DNA from: Polychytrium aggregatum
Lineage: Eukaryota; Chytridiomycota; Chytridiomycetes; Polychytriales
DNA: 64,000 nucleotides
Assembly: GCF_025602895.1 (NCBI RefSeq)
Contig: NW_026516316.1
Location: forward strand, 86,173-150,172
Reading direction: 5' to 3'
Both the position numbers and the translations under genes were made by a program. The notes beneath the pieces were generated by a model that did not search any database, was not told where the DNA came from, and was given only the letters and a program-made list of their open reading frames with translations. Below, in pieces: positions 1 through 14,081 of this stretch. Within the stretch, counting starts at the first letter, position 1, and each line of letters starts with the position of its first letter.

Positions 1-121
1 CACGCCGCACCCTCAATGGCCGTTGTCTCGGCTCCATCGTCTGCGTGCCTGCTCCCTTTCCTGTCTCTGGCTCGCCATAACCACAGGCCTGACCCGTTAC
101 GATCTCACTTGTCCTCTGCAG

Positions 122-2109
122 AGGCGTCTCGGTCCTGTTGCTGATGCCCGTCATCGTGCGGGGTCTCGCTGCCGAGGCCGGCTGGGATCGACTGGATCTC
201 TCCAAGCCCTGCGACTACACTGCCGCAAACTTTTCGTGCTGTGTCCAATTCGGCTCGAGCTGTGTCGACACAGGCTCCTTCCTGTTGTATCTCAGCTCCT
301 TTGCAACGGTCTGCCAACTGCTGGTCCTGCTGGCCTTTGGGTCACTCTCGGACTATGGAGGTGGGTGTCTGCGCTGCTTGGGATATTCCTGTCTCGGCCT
401 CTGTCCATCCGGCTGATGGACAAGAGTCTGTGGATGTTTATTCAGAGCTTGCCGAGCGCCTGTTCGAGCGCCTGTTCGAGCGCCTGTTCGAGCGCCTGTT
501 CGAGCGCCTGTTCGAGCGCCTGTTCGAGAAGAACCAGGCCTTTGGTTGGCATCGCCTGTGAGCCATAAGGTGTCGAGCCCGGATACTGATACACTCGCTG
601 TTTCGCATCGCCATCGCCCAGCCCACAAAAAGCGCTTCATGATCCTGTTTTCCTTCCTCGCGATTGCCTGCGGACTCGGCTTTCTCCTCGTTCTGAGCAG
701 CTGTAAGTGCAGGCAACATGCCGCCTTGGCCGCCAAGCCCCTCTCGGTGGGCACGTCCTGCTCGTCGATGAACACGATGGCATGGCCTATCTGCGTCGTC
801 ATTCGTCACTCGCCATCTCATCGCGGCTCGTTTGCTGTTCGTCATGCTGACACCCTCCGCCTTCCATCGGCTGTGTCCAGCGGGATTCTTCATCGCCGGC
901 ATCCTCTATATCCTCTCCTCGGTGATCTTCACCGGCACTTTTCTGTTCTTCAACTCCTTCCTCCCGATCCTGGCACGGAACCACCCCGAATTCACGGCAA
1001 GGGCGTCCAAGGAGAGCACCGATACTGTCTTTGACCTCGTCGCCAACCGAATCAGCGCCAACACCATGGCCATCGGCTTTGCGGCCGATGTCATTCTCTT
1101 TGTCCTGGGGGTGCTGTGCGTGTATCTCCTGGGCCGGATCCCCCAGCTTCCGACGTCGACGTATCCATCGCAGGTGGCCGTGGCCCTGACCAGCGTTTGG
1201 TGGCTGGTGTTCATCTTCTTCACCATCGCCTGGCTGAAGCCGCGGCCGGGACCGCCGCTGCCCGCTGGAATCAATCCCTGGACCCATTGCGTCAAAAAGA
1301 TTGGCCGCACGCTCAAGACCGTGGTCTTCGAGTCCAAGTCGGTTGCACGGTTCCTGATCTCGTGGATCATCTACTCGGACTGCTTCAACACCTGCGGCTC
1401 GCTCTCGATCCTGATTGCACAGGAAGAATTCGGGGCCAGTCAGATCGAGCTGGTTCTCATCGGCATCGTCGTCAACTTTTCAGCCATCGTGGGTCTCAAG
1501 CTCTTTCCTGTGATCCAAAACCTGACCGGCGCCAGCTCCAAGACCATCATCGTTGCTCAGGCGATTGCGTTCTGTCTCTTTGCCATCTACTGCATAGTCC
1601 TGCTCAAGAACAAGTGGGAACTGTGGCTCTGTGCAGTTTGGTATGGCATCCTCAGCGGGACGGCACAGAGCTTCTGCCGGGTGTTTTACTCGCGCATGAT
1701 TCCGCCGGGACAAGAAGCCGAGTACTTCTCGCTGATGTGTAAGTGTCTCGATGCATCCCATCGTCGCAGAGTACGAGCGCACCGTATGCTGTGGAGCAGT
1801 GCTCCGTCGGCTCCAATCGTTGCCCCCCCCCCTTGCGCCGAGGCATCGACTCGTATGTGCGTGTCAATGTGCAGTATTTGCGCCATGCTGGAATGCTCAT
1901 TGCATATTCAATCGCTCGCAGCGGTAACGGCCACGGGTTCCTCGGCTCTGGGTCCCCTGATCGTCGGTGCCATCATCGACTCGTCTGGATCACGGCGCCT
2001 GCCGCTGTGGTTCATCTTGGCTTCCTTTGCGGTCTCGGCCGTCCTGTTTGCCACCATCCAGCCGCCCCATGTCAAACTCGGCAAGGCAGAAGAGGCAGAT
2101 GTCAACTAG
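122..2109 (+). CDS. Atg22-like vacuolar MFS transporter, 5' end missing
   Basis: Exons at 122-360, 622-702, 881-1738 and 1922-2109 join in frame by GT-AG introns. The 5' part lies to the left of the window, because the first visible exon starts at an acceptor (AG at 120-121). The product is a multi-span membrane protein with several hydrophobic helices per exon. It matches the Atg22 family: an N-terminal DYG turn after the second helix, a long central exon with a segment reading SFCRVFYSRMIPPG, and a GSSALGPLIVG helix near the C-terminus. In yeast Atg22 exports amino acids from the vacuole after autophagic breakdown, so a vacuolar-membrane efflux role is likely here. Family assignment rests on these motifs only; another MFS group is possible but less likely. 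The first intron carries a 12-bp minisatellite. Confidence 0.8.
454..528. repeat. 12-bp minisatellite inside an intron
   Basis: About six copies of a 12-bp unit (GAGCGCCTGTTC) sit in tandem inside the 361-621 intron of the Atg22-like gene. Because 12 is a multiple of three the array stays open in several frames, which makes false ORFs. Confidence 0.9.
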
Positions 2110-2693
2110 ACGCCTTCTCATCAAGGCGCTCCGTTTTTGTTTTTTCATGTTTTTGTATTATTTTTATTGTTTTGCTTCGATTCCATCACCAAACGTACAT
2201 CCACTTGATTGTCCTCCCTTTCCCTGAAGGCTTGTTTCAATCATCTACAGTCCTGGGAGCTGCCGTCTCGCTCCATGCATCCAACCAGCAAATTCTCTAT
2301 TTTTGCTGTTCATGGTCCCTCAAACAACAAAGGTAGTCTAATTTCAAAAGTCAGTGGGAATATTGAATGTTTCAGTGGTGGCCTTCAGCAGCCCGCAATC
2401 CATTCACCATCGTCTCCTGACGGCAGAATGCCGAGCACCACGGGCATGTGGACCGCAGGCCAGCCGTGGGAACTTGCCACCGCTACAGAAGCAGCCGGTT
2501 TGGTTGGCTGGTTCGAGTGCACCTTGAGCAGATCTCGCTTTTCTTGGCCGCCCTCCACCCGGCACTGTTCGGTCTTGGTCGGTGTTTTGCATCTGCGTCT
2601 GCATCTCGGAGCCATCCAAAGCGCTGGTCAGCCATCTCCGTTCGCCTGCCCGCACGTACCAAGTCACTCGCACGCAGTTGATCTTCAAGCACA
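2110..2693. other. Intergenic, Atg22-like gene to SmG
   Basis: T-rich 3' flank just after the stop (2130-2180), then the 5' flank of the SmG gene. I see no other gene here. Confidence 0.6.
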
Positions 2694-3759
2694 ATGAGCA
2701 AGCCCCCGGTTCCAGAGCTGAAAAAGTAAGGCGCCATCGCTGGCTTCCGTGGATCTCCTGGCCATCGTCACCGCCGAGCTCTCGCTGCCATGCTTCATGC
2801 TTCCGGGGCTGTGCTGCGGCAGTATGTCCGTGGTATTGCTGCTCGAACTATGGCTGATCTCCCAGCGTATGGTTTGACGGTTGGATGACGGCTGGATAGC
2901 GCCTTCGATCCCGATCTCGAGCGTCTCCAACACCTTGGATGATGGATATATACGTTTATAAGGGAGGCCGGCGATCGCTTCCGTTCGAATTCCAGATCAA
3001 CCGTAATGTGCTACCCGAGTCGCTGGATGTCCTCGGCTAACCGGCCATGGACACCTTTCCTTGCTCCGCCGTTGCATCTGAGCAGATACCTCGATAAGCG
3101 CCTCCACATCGGACTGAACGGCAGCCGCAAGATCACTGGCATTTTGAGAGGTAAGACTGAGGCTGGTAGCCCGAGGTTTGGATCTGGCCATGGTGCCATA
3201 CGGGACGCTGAAATTGCGGGGAGAGGACTTGGAAACATAGAAGCGGCTTGGGTACACTCGAGCAGCTGCACGATTTGGCGGTCGCATACGCAGAGCAAGG
3301 CCAGTGGTGCGGCTCTGCCGACGCAGTCGTATGCCTGCTGAGTGACGTGGTCCCAATCCAAATGCGGGCTCCGAACCGAGCCGTATCCCGAAACCGGTCC
3401 TGTATAATCCGAACTTTGCCCGTGTGCTGTGACTGATTTGTTGTTGGTGATATGTACGTCTTGCCAGGATTTGACACCTTCATGAACCTGGTCCTCGATG
3501 ACGTCGTTGAGGAGGTTTCTGCAACCGAACGACACAACATCGGCATGGTGGTAAGTCTTTCGGACAGCAGGAGGGGGGTGCACGATCGAGCCAGGCTCGC
3601 GGTGTGCTTGTGTGGGGATGGCATGACCATGGGTTTGCTGCCTGAGCGGGAAACGTGTACACATCGACTCACCGATTCGACCTGCATTTGCGGCTGGTGA
3701 TCTAGGTGGTCCGCGGAAACTCAGTGACCGTCATGGAGGCATTAGAGAAGATAAATTGA
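2694..3759 (+). CDS. SMX2: Small nuclear ribonucleoprotein G (SmG)
   Basis: Four exons, 2694-2725, 3086-3150, 3468-3550 and 3706-3759, join to a 77-residue protein, the normal size for SmG. It is one of the seven Sm ring proteins that bind the U-rich Sm site of U1, U2, U4 and U5 snRNAs in the spliceosome. The Sm1 motif is visible in exons 2 and 3 (LNGSRKITGILRGFDTFMNL, then VLDD) and the Sm2 motif in exon 4 (VVRGNSV). The N-terminus MSKPPVPELKK starts like other SmG proteins, which supports the start at 2694. Donors are GTAAGG, GTAAGA and GTAAGT, and all phases agree. Introns (317-360 bp in two cases) are long for so small a gene. Confidence 0.95.
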
Positions 3760-3998
3760 GGAGCCAAACTCATTTCTTTGCCGTGTCAGGGCAACTCCAT
3801 TTTGGTTCCTGGACCAACACCTCACCCCTCCTTGTGTGTTCTCCATCCCGCCACAATACTCATAAGGGCGAAATACACATGCTGTGGCCAACATCTCATG
3901 AGTGCCATCGAGCGAAGGCGGCCGGCTGGATGCTGCGTGGGTGGACCGGGGAGGGGAAGCGACATCAGATTGCACCGCACCGACAACAGCCAGGGCGG

Positions 3999-4001
<3 letters not shown>

Positions 4002-4032
<31 letters not shown>
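4002..4032. repeat. CA dinucleotide microsatellite
   Basis: About 15 uninterrupted CA units between SmG and RPL26. Confidence 0.97.
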
Positions 4033-4034
<2 letters not shown>

Positions 4035-4190
4035 GTGGCTTTGTCCACGTGACGCGCTGTCTCGCCGCGGCAAACGAAAGTCTTGTCGGTTGGGCAATTC
4101 TGTTTGGTCTCCCTCTCCACCGTCCCTCTGACTTTCGATTAGTGTAAGGGTTCAAACAGCCATGGCCTCCTTCTCTACAACTGGTAAAGA

Positions 4191-4282
4191 TATCCGTCCG
4201 TCCATCCATCCATCCATCCGCCCATCCATCCATCCGCCCATCCATCCGTCCATCCATCTATCTATCTATCTATCTATTCGTC
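4191..4282. repeat. CATC/TATC tetranucleotide microsatellite
   Basis: A run of imperfect CATC units with CGTC and CGCC variants passes into TATC units near 4258-4278. Confidence 0.95.
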
Positions 4283-5033
4283 TGTTGCTCGTGTTGGCTG
4301 GCAAAATGGCATGTCTGGTCAGCGGTCAGGTCGGTCGGTCAGTCGGCCGGCGTCACATTACGTCAAGGCGATTCGCCCACTTCGATGTCTCAAGCCTCTC
4401 CTCCGCCGTATCTGGATTCGAGCCTCGATACACCGATACTGCGTCCACTGCGAACCATACCGGTGTCCCAATCTCTCAAGCATCAGCTTCGCTGGAGGAG
4501 AGGCCGATCCCCTCCCTTTTGCCCAATAGCTCCGCTGCGTGGTGTCAACGACCGCAGTAGACCAACCGGAGGCGCAGTGTTCGGCCGTGCAGTGTGTCTT
4601 GAAGTAGAGGATCGGGTCACTCTCGACCGGCAACTGGCAGATCACGGACACAGACTACTCGATCTCGAGCCAGAATCGTCATCAACCGACCAGCCAATCG
4701 ACAAGCCGACCGACCAGCCGACCGACCAGAGCCTCAGCGGATGGTTTTGCCGCCTTGACCAGGATGAGCGTCGCCCGATTATTGGGCTTTCTCGGTGTGT
4801 TCTGAACCATCGCTAACCATGTTCCTGTGATGCTTGTTTTGTCTCTCGTTGGCCGGCCCCCGGATACTGCCCACTCGCAACATAACTGCTGGATCGAATG
4901 TGTTTGTGGATCAACGCTTGTTTTGAATCTATTTCGACCCTCGTCAATGCTTGCGGAATGTGGACGAAACCCTTCGACGGTGGCTGGATTGTTTATGGAT
5001 GGACCATCGCCTCGGACTGTTTGATCTCGACGG

Positions 5034-5680
5034 ATGCACGAACCCGCAGTTTCCTCCAGCAGACGCAAGAGCCGCAAGGCCCACTTCTCTGCCCCCTCCA
5101 GCGCCAGACGCGTCATCATGAGCGCTGGTCTGTCCAAGGAGCTCCGTGAGAAGTACCGTGTGCGTATACATGCTCTCGTAGCCCGACCTTCACTCTGCAC
5201 TCAGCGGCACACAATCACTGGATGGTTTGCCCGACTGGGCTATCCTCCCACACTGGCGAAGGACGGGATGAAGATCGATGCTGACTTGTTTGTTTTCCTT
5301 TGATCAGGTCCGCTCCCTCCCCGTCCGCCAGGATGACGAGGTCCAGATTGTCCGCGGTACCCACAAGGGCCGTGAGGGCAAGGTCACTGCCGTCTACCGC
5401 AGAAAGTGGGTCATCTACATCGAGAAGATCAACAAGGAGAAGGTCAATGGTAAGACGGCTGGCGTTTTCCTTTCGGGTCCTGCAGGCGCTGGCTCGTAGA
5501 ATTGGTTGGCTCGTTGGTGCATTGTCCGTCAGCGTACTGACATTGCGACTCTGCCCCGCGGTTGCAGGCCAATCCGTTCCCATCCCCATTAGCCCCTCCA
5601 ACGTTGTCATCACCAAGCCCAGAATGGACAAGGATCGCAAGAACCTTATCGAGCGCAAGGCTGCCCCCAGAAAGGCTTAA
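5034..5680 (+). CDS. RPL26: 60S ribosomal protein L26 (uL24)
   Basis: Exons 5034-5159, 5308-5449 and 5568-5680 join to 126 residues, the usual size of eukaryotic uL24. This protein binds 25S/28S rRNA near the polypeptide exit tunnel of the large subunit. The N-terminal block [12 protein letters not shown], the KOW-type motif ([18 protein letters not shown], exon 2) and the C-terminal [14 protein letters not shown] block are clear. The chosen start gives M-H-E-P-A-V before the conserved SSSRRK; many relatives start MKxNPAV or have a spliced start, so a hidden first exon upstream of 5034 cannot be ruled out. Introns are 148 and 118 bp. Confidence 0.95.
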
Positions 5681-6552
5681 GGTTCGTCCGCCGGATCCAT
5701 CCCTCGATGGCCTTTGCCTGTCAAGCCGATCTGAGCCGCTTTGCCTGTCCCTCAGAGCATAGCACGAGTCTTTCAACGATGCTGACGCAACGGATACCGC
5801 TCTCCTCTTGGTGCTGCTCCGACCTGATCCTCTCCACGAATGACTCGATTGCAAACTTCAGCTGTCTGATGTAACGGCTAATAAAGGAACGGATTACATT
5901 GTCTTTGAGAGAAAGCGAGCTCCACACCAGACCAGACCAAACCAGACCCAGACCCCCGGGCGGATGAGGCAAACTGGGGCAGTGATCATCGTCGTCTGGC
6001 GATCTGGCAGTTGTGGTCACTGTTGCTCAACCGTGATCGATCCGGCTGCTGGGCGCCAGCCAGGGTTTTGTATCATCGTCAGTTTCCGAGCCAAACTCTC
6101 TGGTGCCAAGCTCCTCCGTCTAAATGAACAAAGCCCAGCCACACAGTTGATCTAGAGACCGAGCTAGCTTTGTATAATGATGTATTAGATTGGCAGGGTG
6201 GCTTGGATCGCGTCTGTATGATGTTGATCTGTGCGGGGAGCGACCGAGTTGAGGAGGTGGTGTGGCCTTTGGGCCCGGAAATGCTGGACGAGCCTCGACC
6301 GAGGGCAACTTTTGGCTTGCGGTCACCGACTTGCCATGGCGCCGTTGGCTGCTGCTGCTGCTGTTATGGCTGTTGTCGCTTGTGGTGGTTTATGGGTTGC
6401 TGTTGCGAAGGGGCCACTGTTCCGAATCGCTGACTGAGTTCTCTGCCTTTGGATCAATCGGAAGCCTCAAGAGTCGGCTCGGCAGCAAACGCAGGACACA
6501 AGCCCGTCTTCTCCCTGAAAACGAACACATCCTCGGCGCTGGGGCCCAGACT
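5681..6552. other. Intergenic between convergent genes
   Basis: 3' flanks of RPL26 (+) and the YdcZ-like gene (-). Contains a short CAGAC-rich run near 5924-5960 and a GCTGCTGTT tract near 6350. No gene seen. Confidence 0.6.
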
Positions 6553-8501
6553 CTAAAAGGCCGACACCATCACGACTCCAACCAAGAGCACCAGCGCCCC
6601 AAAGACCCGGACGTACGAGGCGCGCTGGACCTTGAAGCCCATCCAGCCCAGGTGGTCCAGGACCATGGCGGCAATGATTTGGGCGACAATGTTGGTGCCC
6701 AGATTGGTGGCTGCCCCAAGAAGCGGAATCAGAAAGGTGATCGATAGCACATAGCCGGAGCCGATGAGACCGCCGATCCAGATCCACCATGGCGAGGCTG
6801 AGGATTGCATGGTAAGTCGATGCAAGAGTGCCAGCGTGGAGCATTTGATGCCACAAGTCGTTGATATAGACGGCAACGGCAATGGCAGCGGCAATGGCAA
6901 GGGCAATGGCAAGGGCAATGGCAAGGGCGACGACAAGAACAGCGATGCCATAGCCATGGTGAATGTGTTAGTGATGGTGCATATGGCCGGGGTCGCTGCT
7001 CATCCGGCCAGCTACCGGCATCAACGCAAGTGCATCAGCGGCCCGCTTACTTGTAATGAGCTCCTTCAGATTCAGTGCCTTGCGACCGTTCGGCTCAAAG
7101 AACCAGTATATGGGAATCAGAACGTCCCCAAACACAAAGTTGTATAGGGCCGAGAACCCGGGGGTCGTCATGGTTCCCATGTACCCGCTCACACCGGCCT
7201 GAAAAGCCAGGGCGGCCCCGGCCAGGAAGGCCCCGGTCAGCAGGGCGGCGGACCAAACCCAGTCGATCCTTTCGGCAAGCTCGGGAACGGGCGCATTGGT
7301 GTCTTGGACTTCAAGGTCGGCCTGGTTGGCCTGGTCGAGCTGACCGACCGGCTTTGCTTGCTCCAAGGCCGCCGATGCTTTGGATCGATGTCGGTGGGTG
7401 ATGCGGTACACCATCGAGTCGCCATACATGACCAGAGTCACTCCGGCCACCGACAGGACGATGCCTACGATCCGCCCCGGGGCCGCCGTGTGCTGGGGAA
7501 GACCAATGAGGCCATAATGGTCCAGGATGACGGCAGTCGCCAGCTGGGCCGCCACGATGACGCCGAGGCAGGCGGCGGCACCGAGACGAGGAGCCAGGAC
7601 GGTGATGGCGCCGACGTAGTAGAGACCGAGTGGGCCGCCGGCCCATGCCCACCAGGGAATTGCATCTGTGCGGGAACAGAGGCGGGCTTTTGGTGAGGAA
7701 GATTGTTGCAGAGGGGCAGCCTGGGTTGACGTGGAGGACCGCTTGCCCGAGGACCCATCGCACATCCAAGGGTCCACCAACGCCTTATCAGAGGCTCATC
7801 GATGGTCCGTTGATGGCTCATCGGCGTTCTCGAGGCGGCTGTCGATCGTCGCTGAACTGCGTCCCAGCCATCATCACAAATGTCCGAATGAGGGACACTG
7901 GGATCGCGCCGTGAATTGCTCCGCTCGGGCTGAGCAGCACCATCCCTGAAACCCGAGCACCCATCAGCACCGACAGGGACGAGGGATGCCATCGGGCCTT
8001 CGAAAATGCCACCAGAGTCTCGGGCATCCCATCGGAGCCCTCAAGGACTCCGCTGGAATCCAATGCGGACGCAGAGCCGAGCAGCACGGCGGCGGGTTTG
8101 GCAGCAGCGCTTACTTGCTCCAATCGAGTCCAGGGTATTGATGCGCTGGCCGCCCTGGATCTCCACGAGCCAGTAGATGATGCACGGCACTGTTCCAGAG
8201 AGAAAGCTCCACAGCACCGCCGAAGACGACGACTTTGATCGGTTGCCGAGCGAGCTGTTGGCTCCAGCCTGGAAGGCAAGCAAGGCGCCTGGGTCAAGGT
8301 TTGTCGGTCCGTTTCCAAAGGCATATGTCCAGTTTAGTGAGGGAGAGAGAGGGAGAACGAAAGGATGAGAATGAGAGCAAAGTCGCGGCCCATGTCGAGG
8401 CGGTCGTTACAGGCTAAAGTGCGATTCACCGGCCGGAGGCATCCCGAAGCGCTATGCATCTTACCAACTATGACAGAGATGCAAATCGTCCAGCTCACCA
8501 T
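6553..8501 (-). CDS. Double YdcZ/DUF606-type DMT membrane protein
   Basis: Read on the minus strand, exons 8501-8465, 8288-8115, 7665-7051 and 6797-6553 join with all introns in phase 1 to a 356-residue protein. It has two homologous halves. Each half has a helix with AFQAG, a later helix with SGYMG or NSSLG nearby, an acidic-aromatic PxYWFxE or PCIIYWLVE helix, and then PWWxWxGG, a G-A-A-rich helix with VAAQ or VAQI, and LDH followed by G. This is the pattern of the bacterial YdcZ (DUF606) branch of the drug/metabolite transporter superfamily, normally about 150 residues, here present twice in one chain. The start at 8501 puts Met directly before the first helix, as in bacterial relatives. 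Substrate is unknown. Confidence 0.82.
6872..6930. repeat. GGCAAT/GGCAAG minisatellite in intron 3
   Basis: Tandem six- and twelve-base units lie in the third intron (6798-7050) of the YdcZ-like gene. Confidence 0.88.
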
Positions 8502-9425
8502 GCTGTCGATGATGCGGAGCTCGAAGCAGGGGGTGGGCGATCAGAGATGCTTGACTGAGAGAGATTCAGGGAAGTAGCCCGTGAAATGGAGGCTTGGGTA
8601 GAGCACTTGCGGGCTCGGATTGAACTGGGGTAAGGGCGTGGTTGGTGAATGGGTTGATCTGGCGGATGGGTTGATCGCCTGAGCAACAGAATCGGATGGC
8701 TGGATATACAGACGGATGGCGGGTTGCTTCCAGGACAGATGGATGGCGGGCGACGAGATGGATGGCGATGTGGACAAAGCCTGGATGGCAGAGATGGCAA
8801 GGATGGCTGAGGCGGTGGAGGGCGTTGGTCTGCTGGTGCCGCACATGAGCACCGACGGATCCTCTGGAACGAGCCGCCGATGGCAGCCGGGCGATGCGGA
8901 GGGCTGTCAGAGGGACTACTGGTCGGCCCAGCCAGGAGCGCAGAGCCCGAGCGCAGGGGTCGGGGATTTAATGCAGAGAGCGGAGCGAGATGTCAAACGG
9001 CCAGTCGTTAAACTCAGCGATAATCAGAGGTCGGATGGCCAACAACACTCGGCTTTCAGTCTCGACTGGACTGATATGGGTCTCTGACGACGGCTGGTTC
9101 TGCTCAAGGCCAGTGGGTGTTGGACGCCGGGCGACGACAGCCCCTCCGGACGACGACAGCCGCTCTCCAATCTCCATCGCTGCGGTGCTCTGCGAACGTC
9201 ATTCCAAATGTTATTTCGGATGTTGCAGCACTTTCCCGGCTGAGGCGGTGTGTATGTCCATGGTCCATGTCTATCAGCGCTCTCGAAACACACGAGCGAT
9301 ATATTAGCTGCATCTGTCGCTGATCTGGAAAGCACGAACGAAGCCGAGCGGGTTTCCGCGGAGGCCGTCCGTCGTCAAGACAGAGTCGCATTCACTCATA
9401 TCGATGGCGGGCTCGCACACTGCGC

Positions 9426-9468
<43 letters not shown>
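9426..9468. repeat. CAT trinucleotide microsatellite
   Basis: About 14 perfect CAT units in tandem. Confidence 0.97.
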
Positions 9469-9740
9469 GCCGTAGCGCTCAGGGCCGCCACTGCCCATTG
9501 ATGAATATCCAAATGACGAGATCGTGGCGGACATAATAAGCTATCATCTCTATCAGCGCGATACGATCCCCCGGCAGCGACCATGGTACACCACGGTAGC
9601 AGGGGATAGTGGGTCGCTGAGACCAGGCCGAGATATTTGCTCTTCCCAAGTTTGCAAACGAACAGCCGAGATGAGGGCTCAGAGTCCGGATCGACAAGGG
9701 GTCGTATAGCGGGTGCGAAGAAAGCGGGAAAGGCAGAAGC

Positions 9741-9820
9741 AAGATATATCAAAGCAACAGCAGGATATATCAAAGCAAAAGCAGGATATATCAAAGCAAA
9801 AGCAGGATATATCAAAGCAG
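9741..9820. repeat. 21-bp minisatellite
   Basis: Four near-perfect copies of a 21-bp A-rich unit containing GGATATATCAAAGC. The period is a multiple of three, so it stays open as a repeated 7-residue peptide; I do not take it for coding. Confidence 0.92.
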
Positions 9821-10083
9821 AGACAGAAGCAAGAGCCACAACGACAACGAGGCGGACAGGCTCGCTGAGATCCAGTCCGGGAGTGTTGCTGCTCAGACAC
9901 CATCTTGTGGCCAGCGGCGCTCTGCTGATAAACCAGACGAGGGTGCGGCTCAGAAGTGGGTCTCGGCGACAGATGGTGTTATGGACAGAGATTTGCGGGT
10001 GTGAACGGGGTCGGTATGATGGGGAGGACTGCTACGACAACCGCCAGTCGAGAAGACCAACCCCATATCGATTGCGGATCAAT

Positions 10084-10153
10084 ATCAAAGATCAAAGCCA
10101 AGATCAAGTATCAAAGACAGATCAAAGATCAAAGCCAAGATCAAGTATCAAAG
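10084..10153. repeat. Two-copy 33-bp direct repeat
   Basis: The 33 bases at 10084-10116 recur at 10121-10153. The unit is itself built of ATCAAAG and AAGCCAAG words. Confidence 0.88.
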
Positions 10154-10473
10154 CTAATTTCCACCACAGACCAAAGCCAAGACGATTGAAAAAAACGGAC
10201 CCCACGTGATGCCGAGCCAGCCAATCGGGGCCAGCGGCCTCATTCGATCCGGCTGCGTCCTGGATCCAGCCGAGTCGCCTCCTCCTTTCGCCACCCGACT
10301 CCATCTCGATCTGTCCCTTCGAACCACATCGATCAGCCAAAGCATCGATCAGCCAAAGCATCGATCGCAGCCGTCGGCATTCCCCTTTTTCCGGCTATCA
10401 GCACCGCCATTACCATCAACACCAGCAGAGCCAAACCACATATTCCAAGTTCTCTCAATCTCCTCGTGAAAAC

Positions 10474-12850
<2,377 letters not shown>

Positions 12851-14081
12851 TTCACCATCGTGTTGTCCAAGATACACGGAGAAGGGATTATCGAGCTTCC
12901 TATGGTCGCAACGACACCAAACACCTGTTCCGACGTCGAATTGCCGCACCACCACCAACACAGGCGCTGCGCTCTCTCGCATGCGTGTATGCACACGGCA
13001 ACCCCATGTCAACGACGGTGGATTCGTATGCTTCGTGGCCATTTGACGGATTCTGCTCAAATCGAGACTGCATGGATATCTGGTGCCTGCTATTTTTGAT
13101 GGGTCGCATTCACTTCGCGGTTGAACATTGTCAGCCGTAAGATCTCGGTGCAGCCATCTAGTGTCGTCGATGGCGATTGCGATAAACATGTATATTCGGA
13201 CTCCCGCGAGTGTTCCACGATTGATGCTGGCAGATGTCCCGCGGTGGCTCTGCGGTGGCCATTGATGATCATCGGCCATCGTCAGTCGACACCCTATCTC
13301 CATGTGCTCCCCCCCCTTCCATCCACTGCGCTCGTTGCCGATCCGCCGCTGTGCAGTATTACCATCACTCCCACCCATGCCAGCACCCGTTGCCCCCTTG
13401 GCGATGGCCGCGCCCCAATTGGACGGCTGGCCACCCCCAAACACATCGCTTTGTCGACCCCACACGGCGCTCTCCAAGCTCGATCCTCATCTCGTTTTCG
13501 TCCGTGTGCCCTTCCACCAGTCCTTTGCGCTGCCTTCCCCACCGTCGTCTTGATCTGTATCCACTGCGATCTCTGTTGCAGTGTCTTCTTGCACGCTGCT
13601 CCCCCCCCCCAAGTTCCGTCTCAAGCCCAACCTTTGTTGCATCGCCTGTCTGCAGTCTCGTTCAAGAGCCAACTGCCCCAGCCCGGCCAAACCGGTACAT
13701 TCGCCGTTTCATACTTATGCAGATTCGCTGGCTCTGCGGAATGCTATCGCCGTCAAGAGAGAGGGGGGGGGCATGTTCTTGCCCTCGTCCTTCCCGGCAC
13801 TGCGGTCTATTCACACCCGTTGGTTGCTTCAAATGGATTCCCTCATCCCCATTTCCATTTGCGCTGCGATGCTCCGATTCACTCTCTTCGCATTCCGCTC
13901 GACTAGCTCGTACCGATTGTGCGCATGGCCTCTCCCTTGACCCCCATGTCTCTTCCTGTGCGTGCTCGTTTATTCCTGTATCGCCAACCCGTTAACCTCG
14001 CTTCCGTATCGCTGACAATATCGCCGCTTTCGCATTGACCGTCGGTCAATCCTCTCGCTTAGCGCATTTCCATCGGCATCC
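12851..14081. other. Intergenic, NKAP to VAM7
   Basis: Pyrimidine-rich on the plus strand, with poly-C runs near 13309, 13603 and a G run near 13765. Several frames stay open by composition alone. No gene recognised; likely the 5' flank of the VAM7-like gene. Confidence 0.55.

Larger units (their letters stand above)
3760..5033. other. Intergenic, SmG to RPL26
   Basis: Holds a CA dinucleotide run and a CATC-type tetranucleotide run (listed separately). A leader exon of the RPL26 gene could lie here, but I could not identify one. No other coding stretch is convincing. Confidence 0.55.
8502..10473. other. Intergenic between divergent genes
   Basis: The shared 5' region of the YdcZ-like gene (-) and the NKAP gene (+). 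It has an ATGG-rich stretch near 8690-8830 and three repeat arrays (listed separately). No convincing coding exon. Confidence 0.6.

Noticed and set aside
13121-13995. Long open frames between NKAP and VAM7
   Set aside because: Two overlapping frames stay open in a pyrimidine-rich stretch with poly-C runs. No domain, and no consistent splice pattern.
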